Assembly (NCBI RefSeq): GCF_000381925.1
Contig: NZ_KB907307.1
Span: 2,914,001 to 2,978,000 of the forward strand
Length of the DNA stretch: 64,000 nucleotides
From: Nocardia sp. BMG111209
Lineage (GTDB): Bacteria; Actinomycetota; Actinomycetes; Mycobacteriales; Mycobacteriaceae
Reading direction: 5' to 3'
In this document: piece by piece, positions 32,658 to 40,684 of the stretch
Layout: each line of letters opens with the position of its first letter
Position numbering within the stretch: the first letter of the stretch is position 1
The notes under the pieces: generated by a model
Seen by the model: the letters and a program-made list of their open reading frames with translations, nothing else
What the model was told of the DNA's origin: nothing
Databases searched by the model: none
Position numbers and translations under genes: made by a program

Positions 32658-33092
32658 TCAAAGGTCGTCGGGCAGCAATCGGAAGGCCACATGTTCCGTC
32701 AACGGAGTGATCGCACGAAAGTCCCTGCGGTCCAACGTCAAAACGGAATCGGTTTCGTAGACCTCCGCGAGTACCACGTTGGTGGCATCGGTCAGATCGA
32801 GTGACAACGCGGCGTAGCGCTCCTGAATCGACCGGCCGCGGCGAAGGATTCCCGCCGCAACCATGGGTAGTTCGATGCGCCCGTTGGCCTCCGAGCGCAA
32901 CAACCAGTCATTGACGCGATATGCGGCCTGCCGACCGACATTCCGCGTGACGATGTGTTCGATCTCCAGCAGGACCAACGGTGACACCACAGTGAGCGCC
33001 GCTCGATCCAACGCCACACGCGCCGTGGCATGTTCGGGATCGCTCGGATTGAATGCCGCGACCAATCCCGATGTGTCGCCGATGACGATCAT
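32658..33092 (-). CDS. vapC: VapC-type PIN-domain toxin
   Basis: A 144-residue PIN ribonuclease. The acidic cluster is visible: Asp6 (IGDTSGLV), Glu in LLEIEHIV, Asp in LDLTDATNVV, and Asp in LTLDRRDF. Length fits VapC. The ATG start overlaps the antitoxin stop by 4 bp (ATGA). The expected role is cleavage of tRNA or rRNA when free of antitoxin. Confidence 0.88.
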   Translation of the reverse strand: MIVIGDTSGLVAAFNPSDPEHATARVALDRAALTVVSPLVLLEIEHIVTRNVGRQAAYRVNDWLLRSEANGRIELPMVAAGILRRGRSIQERYAALSLDLTDATNVVLAEVYETDSVLTLDRRDFRAITPLTEHVAFRLLPDDL

Positions 33093-33346
33093 TCGCCCGC
33101 AGGGCGCGTATGCCGCTCCGAAACAACGTCGGCGGCGGTCCGATGGATCTCCTCGGCCGATATCGGCCGACCGAAATCGACCAACGGGATGTCCCACTCC
33201 TCGGACCAGCGCCGAGTGCGCAGTGCGATCAGGTGAAAAGCTTCCCGCAGGTACTCGGATTCCGGCCGTCCCTCCCGGGCGGCGGCCTGCTTCACCAGGG
33301 CAAGATCCTCTTCGTCGACCATGACCGTGGTCTTCTTCAGAACCAT
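33089..33346 (-). CDS. vapB: VapB-type antitoxin
   Basis: An 85-residue antitoxin. The N-terminal ribbon-helix-helix (LKKTTVMVDEEDLALVKQAA, then GRPESEYLREAFHLI) binds DNA, and the C-terminal tail would wrap the toxin. The ATG at 33346 is preferred to a TTG at 33364 because it puts the DNA-binding strand close to the N-terminus. A 12-bp palindrome overlaps the start codon. Confidence 0.85.
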   Translation of the reverse strand: MVLKKTTVMVDEEDLALVKQAAAREGRPESEYLREAFHLIALRTRRWSEEWDIPLVDFGRPISAEEIHRTAADVVSERHTRPAGE

Positions 33347-33352
33347 ATGGTT
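33341..33352. promoter_or_regulatory. Palindromic operator at the vapB start
   Basis: AACCATATGGTT (33341-33352) is a perfect 12-bp palindrome covering the vapB ATG, with a further ATGGTAC half-site beside it. Ribbon-helix-helix antitoxins bind such sites to repress their own operon. Binding itself is inferred. Confidence 0.55.
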
Positions 33353-33383
33353 ATGGTACCCCAACCACCACTCGGGCGATTTC

Positions 33384-34448
33384 TCAGCCCACCGCAGCGG
33401 GGACCGCTACGCCGAGTTTCTCGGCGGCGGTTTCGAGTTCGGCCCAGACCGTGGCGGCGACCGGGATTCCGGTGGCGGCGCGCTGTTGTGCTGTGGCCGA
33501 GGAGGATTCGCCCGGATAGCGGATGTCGGTCTGTTCGTCGGCGCGGGGCAGGGACTTCAGGGTCTCGAGGGTGGTGTCGACGGCGGCGGTGAACTGTTCC
33601 GGGTCACCGAAGGCGGCCGGGTTCAGGGCGATGATGAGGGCGTTCTGGCGGTGGACGCGACCTTCCGGATCGTCGCTGTGGAAGGACGAGAGGATCGGCG
33701 CGCCGACCAGGACGCTGGTCAGCAGTTCGAACAGCAGGGACATGCCCGCGCCCTTGGCGCCGCCGAGTGGGAGCGGCATCTTCGCCAGGGTGGGGTCGGT
33801 GGTGGGGGTGCCGTCGGCGGTGGCGGCGGTGCCCTCCGGCAATTGCTTTCCGGCGTTGCGGAATTGGGCGATCCTGCCGAGCGCGATCCCGGCGGTGGCC
33901 ATGTCCAGCAGCGGGGTGTCGTGGGTGGCGGCGGGGACGGCGATCGCCAGCGGGCTGGTGGCGACCGCGGCGCCCTTGACGCCGGTGTAGCCCATATTCG
34001 GCATGCCCGCGACGAAACCGAGGCCGATCAGGCCGGCGTCGGCGATGCGGGAGGTGTAGTAGCCGATGGCGCCGGTGTGCACGGTGCGGCGCACGCCGAC
34101 CGCGGCGATGCCGTTGGTCCTGGCGCGGGCGATCGCCTCGTCGGCGGCGGCGGTCAGCGCCACCGGGCCGGGTGCGCGGTCGGCGTCGACCACGGCGACG
34201 GCGGCCGCGGTGGACAGGACGCGCAGGTCTGGATTCTTGTTCGCCGCACCGGAATCCAGCAATTCCAGGTAGCGCGGCACCCGGGAGGCGCCGTGGGAGT
34301 CGACGCCGCGCAGGCTCGCCCAGGCCAGCACCTCGGCGACGGTGGCGGCATGCTCGGCGGAAGTGCCTGTGCGGGTGAACAATTCGGCGAAGAAGGCGGT
34401 CAGTTCCGGGGCCGGAACGACGACTTTGGGCGGTGGCACGGATATCAC
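33384..34448 (-). CDS. Ldh2/MdlD-type malate/lactate dehydrogenase family protein
   Basis: A 354-residue NAD(P)-dependent oxidoreductase of the type 2 malate/L-lactate/ureidoglycolate dehydrogenase family. AWASLRGVDSHGASRVPRYL carries the conserved His, and FVAGMPNMGYTGVKGAAVATSP and LPLGGAKGAGMSLLFELL are family blocks. It probably reduces or oxidises a 2-oxo/2-hydroxy acid. The GTG at 34448 has GGAG only 4-5 bases upstream; a second GTG nine bases on is possible. Third gene of the amidohydrolase operon, 15 bp after the ThDP enzyme. Confidence 0.85.
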   Translation of the reverse strand: MISVPPPKVVVPAPELTAFFAELFTRTGTSAEHAATVAEVLAWASLRGVDSHGASRVPRYLELLDSGAANKNPDLRVLSTAAAVAVVDADRAPGPVALTAAADEAIARARTNGIAAVGVRRTVHTGAIGYYTSRIADAGLIGLGFVAGMPNMGYTGVKGAAVATSPLAIAVPAATHDTPLLDMATAGIALGRIAQFRNAGKQLPEGTAATADGTPTTDPTLAKMPLPLGGAKGAGMSLLFELLTSVLVGAPILSSFHSDDPEGRVHRQNALIIALNPAAFGDPEQFTAAVDTTLETLKSLPRADEQTDIRYPGESSSATAQQRAATGIPVAATVWAELETAAEKLGVAVPAAVG

Positions 34449-34463
34449 ACTCCGGGTGAGAGG

Positions 34464-36176
34464 TCAGCGGGAAACGGCGACGTCGACGACGGCGGTGGTG
34501 CCGCCGCGCACGGATTTCAGCGCCCGGTCCAGGGCGGCTTCGAGATCGCTCGCGGTGGTGACGGTTTCGGTGTGGAAGTCGAACGGCTCGGCGAACCGGG
34601 CCGGATCCGGCTGGGTGGACAGGTCCACGCCCAGCCACTCCCCCGTGTGCACGGCCGCGCCGTCGGGATAGAAGCGCAGATGGTTCATCTGCATGGACAG
34701 GTATTTCCGGTTGTTGAACACCACGATCAGCACCGGCAGGTCGTGGGCCTTCGACGCGTGCAGCGACTGCACGATCGGGTTGTACAGGTAGGCGCCGTCG
34801 CCGACGGTGAAGACCACCGTGCGTGCGGGGGCGGCCAGTTTCACGCCGAGCGCCACGGCGATGCCCTGCCCGAGCCCGCCCTGGACGTAGAAGTACGAGT
34901 CGGGCGTCTCGCGGCGCAGATGCCGTTGCACGACCCGGCTGTGGGTGATGGTCTCGTCCACCACGATCGGATCCTCGTCGGCGAGCAGCCGGCGCAGGGT
35001 CGCGGCCACCAGTACCGGATCGATCGCGGCGGCCGACCCGGCGCGGGCCTCGGCCTGTTCGATCGCCTGCACCTCGTCGGCATGCCGCACCAATTGTGTT
35101 GCTCGCCGCGGGCTTTCGTCCGCCGCGGTGGACATGCCCTGCTCACGGGCCAGCGCGGCCAGCGCGCGCAGCGTGGCGGCGACGCCGCCCTCCAGATAGA
35201 GGTCGGCGAACAGCACCTGGTAGACGATGTGCGGCCGCTGCGGAACCTCGTCCAGCACAACGATCGTCGCCTTCGCCGGACGGCGGCTCGGCGGATAGAA
35301 CGGGGCCCGGCAGTTCACCAGCAGGATCAGATCCGCGGTGTCCAGGAACGGGCCGATATCGCCACCGGCGTGCAGTTCGTGGGTGCGCGGGAAGTTCGCG
35401 CACACCGCCGAATTCGGCTCCACCACCGGAATCCGCAGTGCCTCGGCGAATTCCACCAGCGCCGCCAGGCCGCCGGGTTCCCGGCCGGTGGTCTCGGTGA
35501 CGATCACCGGATTCTCGGCGTGGGCCAGCAGATCCAGCACGCGCTGCATCTCGTCGGTGACGCTGATATGAGAGCCCTTGGCCACCAACGGTTTCGGCTC
35601 CGGACCGGTCCACGCATCGAGCAGCACCTCGACCGGGATGTCGAGGTAGACCGGGCCGGCCGGGGCCCGCTGCGCCAGTTCCGCGGCGCGGGTGATCATC
35701 GCCGGCAGGATCGATACCGAGCCGACCTGGTTGGCCCACTTGGTGAACGGCGCCGCGATGCTCTGCATACCGCCGACGAAGGACAGGTTCCGGTACCACT
35801 GGCCACCCGGATCGGGGCCGGGGCCGTCGCCGTAGGTGATCGACTCCGCGGAGGCCACCACCATCGGCACCCCGGCCAGCAGCGCGCCGTGCACCGCCAT
35901 CGACCCTTGCAGCAGGCCCGGTCCCGCGTGCAGCAGTACGCCCTGGGCCCGGCGGGTCACCAGGCCGTAGCCGGTCGCCATGCCCACGGCCACGGTCTCG
36001 TGCAGCAGGTCCAGGTAGCGCGGCGCCGGCCGGCCGTCGCGGTGCCGCCGCGCCAGCGACTCCCACACCGGCGCCCACTCCGAACCGGAGGCGCAGAAGA
36101 GGTAGTCCGAACCGATCGCGTCGAAGGCCCCGACGACGGCGTCGCCGCCGTCGGGGGTGTAGTTGTCGCTGGTCAC
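34464..36176 (-). CDS. Thiamine diphosphate-dependent enzyme (decarboxylase/lyase-like)
   Basis: A 570-residue ThDP enzyme of the acetolactate synthase/benzoylformate decarboxylase superfamily. The activating Glu is in LLHETVAVGMATGYG (near residue 58). The PYR, central and PP domains follow, with the ThDP motif GDGAYLYNPIVQSL to FNNRKYLSMQ near residues 455-485. The substrate pocket cannot be read. In the operon with an amidohydrolase and an Ldh2-type dehydrogenase it may decarboxylate a 2-oxo acid. The GTG start has AGGACC upstream. Confidence 0.85.
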   Translation of the reverse strand: MTSDNYTPDGGDAVVGAFDAIGSDYLFCASGSEWAPVWESLARRHRDGRPAPRYLDLLHETVAVGMATGYGLVTRRAQGVLLHAGPGLLQGSMAVHGALLAGVPMVVASAESITYGDGPGPDPGGQWYRNLSFVGGMQSIAAPFTKWANQVGSVSILPAMITRAAELAQRAPAGPVYLDIPVEVLLDAWTGPEPKPLVAKGSHISVTDEMQRVLDLLAHAENPVIVTETTGREPGGLAALVEFAEALRIPVVEPNSAVCANFPRTHELHAGGDIGPFLDTADLILLVNCRAPFYPPSRRPAKATIVVLDEVPQRPHIVYQVLFADLYLEGGVAATLRALAALAREQGMSTAADESPRRATQLVRHADEVQAIEQAEARAGSAAAIDPVLVAATLRRLLADEDPIVVDETITHSRVVQRHLRRETPDSYFYVQGGLGQGIAVALGVKLAAPARTVVFTVGDGAYLYNPIVQSLHASKAHDLPVLIVVFNNRKYLSMQMNHLRFYPDGAAVHTGEWLGVDLSTQPDPARFAEPFDFHTETVTTASDLEAALDRALKSVRGGTTAVVDVAVSR

Positions 36177-36210
36177 ATCGGGTCCTGTTCCGGTAGTCGC
36201 GGTCGGTGGG

Positions 36211-37071
36211 TCAGCCCTCGATCGGCCAGCCGAGGCATTCGCCGATGCCGCGGCCCATGATCCATTCGAGTTCCTCGGGGGAGAAGTCGAAATGCTTGGT
36301 GAACTGCTCGATCGTGTCGGTGTAGCTGAGCCCGTGGCCGAGCAGGCGGGTGATGTCGGTACCCCAGAAGCAGCGCTGCGGGCCCATCTTGTCGACCATC
36401 TCGCGCACGTACTTCTCGATGTTGAGGTTCGGGAACGGCTGGGTCGAATAGCCCGGCAGCGCAGACACTTTCACGTAGATGTTCGGGTGGTTGTGCAGGT
36501 CGGCGGTCTCCGCGACCCAGTAGCCGATGGCGTCGTCGACGCAGCGCGCCATTATGCCCATGTGGTCGATGATGATCTTCAGGCCCGGATGCTTCTCCGC
36601 GATGGCGCCGAGTTCGGCCTTCCAGACCGGAGCGTGCACCATCGTCGGGATGTTGAGCTCCTCGGCGACCGGCCAGTACCAGTCGTTGGTGCCGTCGATC
36701 ATCCAGTTGCGGTCCTGCGGCCGGTGGAAGGTCAGCCGGGTGCCCTTGACGTGCGGGTTCCCGGCGTACTCGTGCAACAGCCGGGTGCCCTCGATCGGGT
36801 CGTTCTGCGGGATCCGGGCCATGATGCCGAACCGGTCCGGATGCGCCTCGCACGCCTCGAGGGCGTAGTCGATGCGGTCGCCCTCCCAGGACGGCGGCAC
36901 GATCAGCGCTCGGTTGACACCGGCCTCGTCCATCAGCGACAGGCATTCCTCGTAGCTGAACGCCTCCTCGCGGTGGCCGTTGAGCCGAATCCGCTCACGC
37001 GCGCCGGGCACCCACGGCCGATCGGGGGTTTCCTCTTTCCAGATGTGGACCTGGGTGTCGACGACGAACAT
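36211..37071 (-). CDS. Amidohydrolase-family metal hydrolase/decarboxylase
   Basis: A 286-residue amidohydrolase-2 family protein, the group that includes 2-pyrone-4,6-dicarboxylate lactonase and ACMSD-type decarboxylases. It begins MFVVDTQVHIW (metal-binding motif with an altered first His, QVH rather than HxH) and has IPTMVHAPVW, IIIDHMG and CFWGTDITR, which carry later metal residues. The ATG at 37071 follows GAGGAGAA. It is the first gene of a three-gene minus-strand operon with a GCAA-N7-TTGC motif 95-110 bp upstream. Confidence 0.82.
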   Translation of the reverse strand: MFVVDTQVHIWKEETPDRPWVPGARERIRLNGHREEAFSYEECLSLMDEAGVNRALIVPPSWEGDRIDYALEACEAHPDRFGIMARIPQNDPIEGTRLLHEYAGNPHVKGTRLTFHRPQDRNWMIDGTNDWYWPVAEELNIPTMVHAPVWKAELGAIAEKHPGLKIIIDHMGIMARCVDDAIGYWVAETADLHNHPNIYVKVSALPGYSTQPFPNLNIEKYVREMVDKMGPQRCFWGTDITRLLGHGLSYTDTIEQFTKHFDFSPEELEWIMGRGIGECLGWPIEG

Positions 37072-37162
37072 TGTTCTCCTCGCTTCGTGTCGGGCTCGTG
37101 CCGTTCTTTCCGGCGACAATTCGGACGTTAGCCGGAAAAACACCGGCCGGGCAGTCCGTCGA

Positions 37163-37180
37163 ATGCAAACGGTTGTTGCG
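37163..37180. promoter_or_regulatory. GCAA-N7-TTGC regulatory motif, site 1
   Basis: GCAA (37165-37168), seven bases and TTGC (37176-37179) form a quasi-palindrome upstream of the amidohydrolase operon. Read on the minus strand it is CGCAA-N6-TTTGCAT, nearly the same as the plus-strand motif at 46776-46793. The size fits a LysR box. The LysR protein at 46830-47741 is the obvious candidate. Confidence 0.5.
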
Positions 37181-37182
37181 TG

Positions 37183-38391
37183 TTATGCGGGTAATTTCTT
37201 GCCGTCGATGACGTCGGCCACATATTCCGCGATCGCCATGCACGAGGTGGCCGCGGGTGACGGCGCATTACGCACGGCGGTGATCGGGCCGAGCCGGTGG
37301 ATACGGAAATCGTCCACCAGCGATCCGTCCGCGTCGAGGGCCTGGGCGCGCACGCCCGCGCAGCCGCGCACGACGTCGCGAACGCCGATCTCCGGCACGT
37401 ATTTCCGCGCGCTCGTCATATAGGCGCGCATCGAGAACGAGCCGTACATTTCCCTGATACCGGTCAGCCAGTGCTGCCGGGCCATTCGCCAGAAACCGGG
37501 CCAGGCCGCGATACCGGCCAGATCCCGCACCGACACCGTCGACCGCCGATAACCCTCGCGGGCGTAGGCGAGCACCGCGTTCGGGCCCACCTCCACCGCA
37601 CCCGAGACCCGGCGGGTGAAATGGACGCCGAGGAACGGGTAGCGCGGATCCGGCACCGGATAGATGAGGCCGCGAATCATGGCCTCCTTCTCCGGTTTCA
37701 GCAGCATGTACTCGCCGCGGAACGGAACGATGCGGGGTCCCGGGGTATCCCCGGCCAGGCCCGCGACGGTGTCGCTGTGCAGGCCCGCGCACACGATCAC
37801 GCTGTCGGCGCGGACCACGCCGGTGGCCGACGCGATCTCCAGACCGCCGGTGACACCGCGGATCCCGGTGACCTCGAACCCGAATCGCACCTCGCCGCCG
37901 GCCTGCCGGATGTCCGCGGCGAACTCCTCGGCGATCCTGGTGTAGTCGGTGATCGCGGTATGCGGCGAGTACAGCGCCGCCGAACCCGTTGCGTGCGGCT
38001 CGATCTCGCGGATCTCGGCGGCGCCGACGCGGCGCAGGCCGGGTACCGCGTTGGCGCCGGCGCGATCGGCCAGAGCGTCCATGCGGGCCACGTCGTCCGC
38101 GCCGATCGCGACCACCAGCTTGCCGACCTCGTCGTAGGGCAGCTCCCGCGCGGCACAGTAGTCGCGCAACAGATCCCGGCCGCGACGGCACAGGGTGGCC
38201 TTCAAACTGCCCGGCGTGTAATAGATTCCGGCGTGCACGACCCCGGAATTGTGGCCGGTCTGGTGGACCGCGACCCGATCCTCCTTCTCCACGACCACGA
38301 TCCGCGCACCGGGCCGCCGCCGGGCCATTTCCCGGCCGATCGCCAGGCCCACGATGCCCGCGCCGATGATGCCGATGGTTTCCTCAGCCAT
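37183..38391 (-). CDS. lhgO: L-2-hydroxyglutarate oxidase-like FAD enzyme
   Basis: A 402-residue FAD-dependent oxidoreductase. The N-terminal Rossmann motif is IGIIGAGIVGLAIGREMARR, followed by the LhgO signature HQTGHNSGVVHAGIYYTPGS and later FRGEYMLLKPEK. LhgO oxidises L-2-hydroxyglutarate to 2-oxoglutarate and passes electrons to the membrane. The ATG start has GAGAGGA upstream. In this region it could serve a related 2-hydroxy acid made during aromatic breakdown. Confidence 0.88.
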   Translation of the reverse strand: MAEETIGIIGAGIVGLAIGREMARRRPGARIVVVEKEDRVAVHQTGHNSGVVHAGIYYTPGSLKATLCRRGRDLLRDYCAARELPYDEVGKLVVAIGADDVARMDALADRAGANAVPGLRRVGAAEIREIEPHATGSAALYSPHTAITDYTRIAEEFAADIRQAGGEVRFGFEVTGIRGVTGGLEIASATGVVRADSVIVCAGLHSDTVAGLAGDTPGPRIVPFRGEYMLLKPEKEAMIRGLIYPVPDPRYPFLGVHFTRRVSGAVEVGPNAVLAYAREGYRRSTVSVRDLAGIAAWPGFWRMARQHWLTGIREMYGSFSMRAYMTSARKYVPEIGVRDVVRGCAGVRAQALDADGSLVDDFRIHRLGPITAVRNAPSPAATSCMAIAEYVADVIDGKKLPA

Positions 38392-38472
38392 GAAACGTCG
38401 TCCTCTCTCGCCACATTTCGCCGACTCGGCAGGATTCTCCCGGACGATCCGGGGCGCACCCGCGCACCGCCG

Positions 38473-39930
38473 TCAGAAATGAATCGCGAAGGTCTTCACT
38501 CGTGTGTAGAAGCGCAATGCCTCCTCGCCCTGCTCCTTGAACGGGGATCCGGAATCGCGGAACCCGCCGAACGGCATGTGCACATCCCAGCCGGGGGTGG
38601 TGGTGTTGACCGCCACCTGCCCGGTCTCCACCTCGTCGAGGAACCGGTGGGCGGCCGCCAGACCGGTGGTGAAAACCGCTGCGGCCAAACCGAAATCCGA
38701 ATCGTTGACCGCGGCAATGGCCTGATCCAGATCGTCGACGGGCCGCAACACCAGCACCGGGCCGAACACCTCCTCGCGCCACACGGCCATCTCCGCGGTG
38801 ACCTCGGTCAGCAGCGTCGGGACCACGTAGCAGCCGTGCGCGAACTCGCCACCCGCCGGGACGGTCCCGCCGACGTCGATCCGGGCTCCCTGCGCGACCG
38901 CCCTGTCGATCGCGGCCAGCACGCCGTCGCGATGTCCCGGGCTGGTCAGTGGTCCGACCACGGTGTCCGGCGCGGAGCCGGGGCCGACCCGCAGCGCCGC
39001 CACCCGCTCGCGCAGCAGTGCCGCGAACCGGTCGTGCACCGCGCGCTCCACCAGCACCCGGCTGGTCGCGGTGCAGCGCTGCCCGGCCTGGCCGAAGGCC
39101 GCCGCCACCACGGTGGCCGCGGCGTACTCCAGATCGGCGTCGGCGAGCACCACCGACGCGTTCTTGCCGCCGAGTTCGCCCTGGAATCGCACATTGCGCG
39201 CGGCCACCCGGGCTCGCAACGCCTCCCCCACCGCATTGCTGCCGGTGAAGGTGACCGCCGCGATCCGCGGATCGTCCAGCAGCGCGTCCGCCAATTGCGC
39301 AGTGCGCCCGGTGATCACGTTGAGCACCCCGGCGGGCAGTCCCGCGTCGTGCAGTGCCCGCGCGAAATGCAGTCCGGACAAAGGGGTTTCGGTGGCCGGC
39401 TTGAACACTGCGGCATTGCCGGCGGCCAGCGCGGGCGCGAGCTTCCGCGCCGGGGTGATCAGCGGATCGTTCCACGGCGTGATCGCCAGCACCACCCCGA
39501 TCGGCTCCCGCTGGAAACCCGCCCGGGTGCCCGGCCGCGCGTCGTGCAGCAGCGTGCCGTACCCGGCGCGCGCGATACCCGCGAAATAATCCAGGAAATC
39601 GGCGGCCTTACCCACCTCGCCGGTGGCCTCCGCCCGGGTCTTACCGTTCTCGGCGGTGATATCGGCGGCGATCCCACCGGCCCGCTCCCGCAGCAGCGTG
39701 GCCGCCCGGATCAGCACCTTCGCCCGCTCGAACGGCGAGGTCGCCTTCCACCCCGCGAAACCCCGCTCGGCGGCCTCGTAGGCGGCACGCACATCATCGA
39801 CGGTGAGCGCCGGAATACGCGCGATCGGTGTCCGCACATCGGCCGGATCGAACACGTCGAGCCGGTCCTCCGACCCGACCCACTGCCCACCGATCAGGGT
39901 CCGGTTCGACTCCACGGACTGCACGGGCAT
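38473..39930 (-). CDS. Aldehyde dehydrogenase
   Basis: A 485-residue ALDH-superfamily enzyme (benzaldehyde/vanillin-type by general look). ITPWNDPLITPARKLAPALA, FKPATETPL, the Glu of GELGGKNAS and the catalytic Cys of GQRCTATSRV are present. The ATG at 39930 is selected since AAGGAG lies 7 bases upstream; the open frame runs far further without a comparable site. Probably one of three ALDHs in the window used on semialdehydes from ring cleavage or side-chain oxidation. Confidence 0.9.
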   Translation of the reverse strand: MPVQSVESNRTLIGGQWVGSEDRLDVFDPADVRTPIARIPALTVDDVRAAYEAAERGFAGWKATSPFERAKVLIRAATLLRERAGGIAADITAENGKTRAEATGEVGKAADFLDYFAGIARAGYGTLLHDARPGTRAGFQREPIGVVLAITPWNDPLITPARKLAPALAAGNAAVFKPATETPLSGLHFARALHDAGLPAGVLNVITGRTAQLADALLDDPRIAAVTFTGSNAVGEALRARVAARNVRFQGELGGKNASVVLADADLEYAAATVVAAAFGQAGQRCTATSRVLVERAVHDRFAALLRERVAALRVGPGSAPDTVVGPLTSPGHRDGVLAAIDRAVAQGARIDVGGTVPAGGEFAHGCYVVPTLLTEVTAEMAVWREEVFGPVLVLRPVDDLDQAIAAVNDSDFGLAAAVFTTGLAAAHRFLDEVETGQVAVNTTTPGWDVHMPFGGFRDSGSPFKEQGEEALRFYTRVKTFAIHF

Positions 39931-40030
39931 CGCCGCTCCTTCGGAAACTCGTCGGGACGAAATGCGCGGGAACAACGCATCGTCGGGCCACGATAAGAAA
40001 CCGCACCCGGTCTCCACCACGGCCCGGGAA

Positions 40031-40046
40031 GCATTCATTGCTTGCA
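40031..40046. promoter_or_regulatory. GCAA-N7-TTGC-like motif, weaker site
   Basis: GCAT-N7-TTGCA (40031-40046) matches the motif at 37163 and 46776 with one arm mismatch. It lies between the divergent ALDH (start 39930) and quinol-monooxygenase-like gene (start 40120), so it could serve either. Confidence 0.3.
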
Positions 40047-40119
40047 GGCTCCGCACCCTGTGATCGGCTCCCGCCGTGATGAAATCGGCGAGGATCGCAC
40101 GTTCGACGAAGGAGTATCC

Positions 40120-40410
40120 GTGCCCTATGCCGTGATCGCCCGCTACCGAGTGGCGCCCGAGGATACCGCAGTGGTCCGTGCCGCGCTGGAGAAAATGCGC
40201 ACACATACCGTGCAGGAACCGGCGAACCTACTCTACATACTGCACACCGACCCCACCGACCCGGCGATATTCACCATCTACGAACAATATGCCGACGAAA
40301 CAGGTTTCGAGACCCACAAGAACACCCCGCACTTCGCCGAACACATTCTCGGCACGATATTCCCCCGCCTCGCCGACCGCGTGGTGAACTTCGGGCGTGT
40401 GCTGGACTGA
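40120..40410 (+). CDS. Putative quinol monooxygenase (ABM fold)
   Basis: A 96-residue protein of the antibiotic-biosynthesis-monooxygenase superfamily (VPYAVIARYRVAPEDTAVVR, then LYILHTDPTDPAIFTIYEQY and ETHKNTPHF). The last block with H-x-x-T-PHF is typical of YgiN-like quinol monooxygenases. The GTG at 40120 follows AAGGAG. It is divergent from the ALDH gene. It might oxidise a hydroquinone or protect against quinones formed during aromatic metabolism. Confidence 0.8.
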   Translation: MPYAVIARYRVAPEDTAVVRAALEKMRTHTVQEPANLLYILHTDPTDPAIFTIYEQYADETGFETHKNTPHFAEHILGTIFPRLADRVVNFGRVLD

Positions 40411-40509
40411 GCGCATCGAGACGTGCGGGCGCACAGCCGGCACGAGGTCAGGGGGCGGCGGGACGCACCGGGCGCAGCTGTTGCCCGGAAGGGATTGCGG
40501 GGGAATGGA

Positions 40510-40543
40510 AGAGGGGCCGCGATCGGTCGATCGCGGCCCCTCT
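40510..40543. terminator. Strong bidirectional hairpin
   Basis: AGAGGGGCCGCGATCG (40510-40525) is the exact reverse complement of CGATCGCGGCCCCTCT (40528-40543), leaving a 2-base centre so the real loop opens to 4-6 bases. It lies in the 274-bp gap between a plus-strand gene ending at 40410 and a minus-strand operon ending at 40685. Nothing else is seen in that gap. Confidence 0.75.
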
Positions 40544-40684
40544 CGGCCCTGCCGTGACCGGGCGCCGGTGGTCCGGTGTCCGCCTGCCGCGCGAACCGGT
40601 CGGGACGGGTGGTCGACCGGGTGGCGGCAATGGTCACGGCGGGACCGCCCCGGGGGTGCGCGGTCGGGCCCGGGGCGTCCTTGC

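Noticed and set aside
33321..36260. A 979-codon open frame on the plus strand
   Set aside because: It is antisense to the Ldh2-type, ThDP and MFS-spanning coding region, has low-complexity Gly/Arg/Asp composition and no domain; it results from high third-position GC of the true minus-strand genes.
37297..39996. An 899-codon plus-strand open frame
   Set aside because: Antisense to the LhgO-like and aldehyde dehydrogenase genes, which have intact cofactor and catalytic motifs; its composition is that of a shadow frame.
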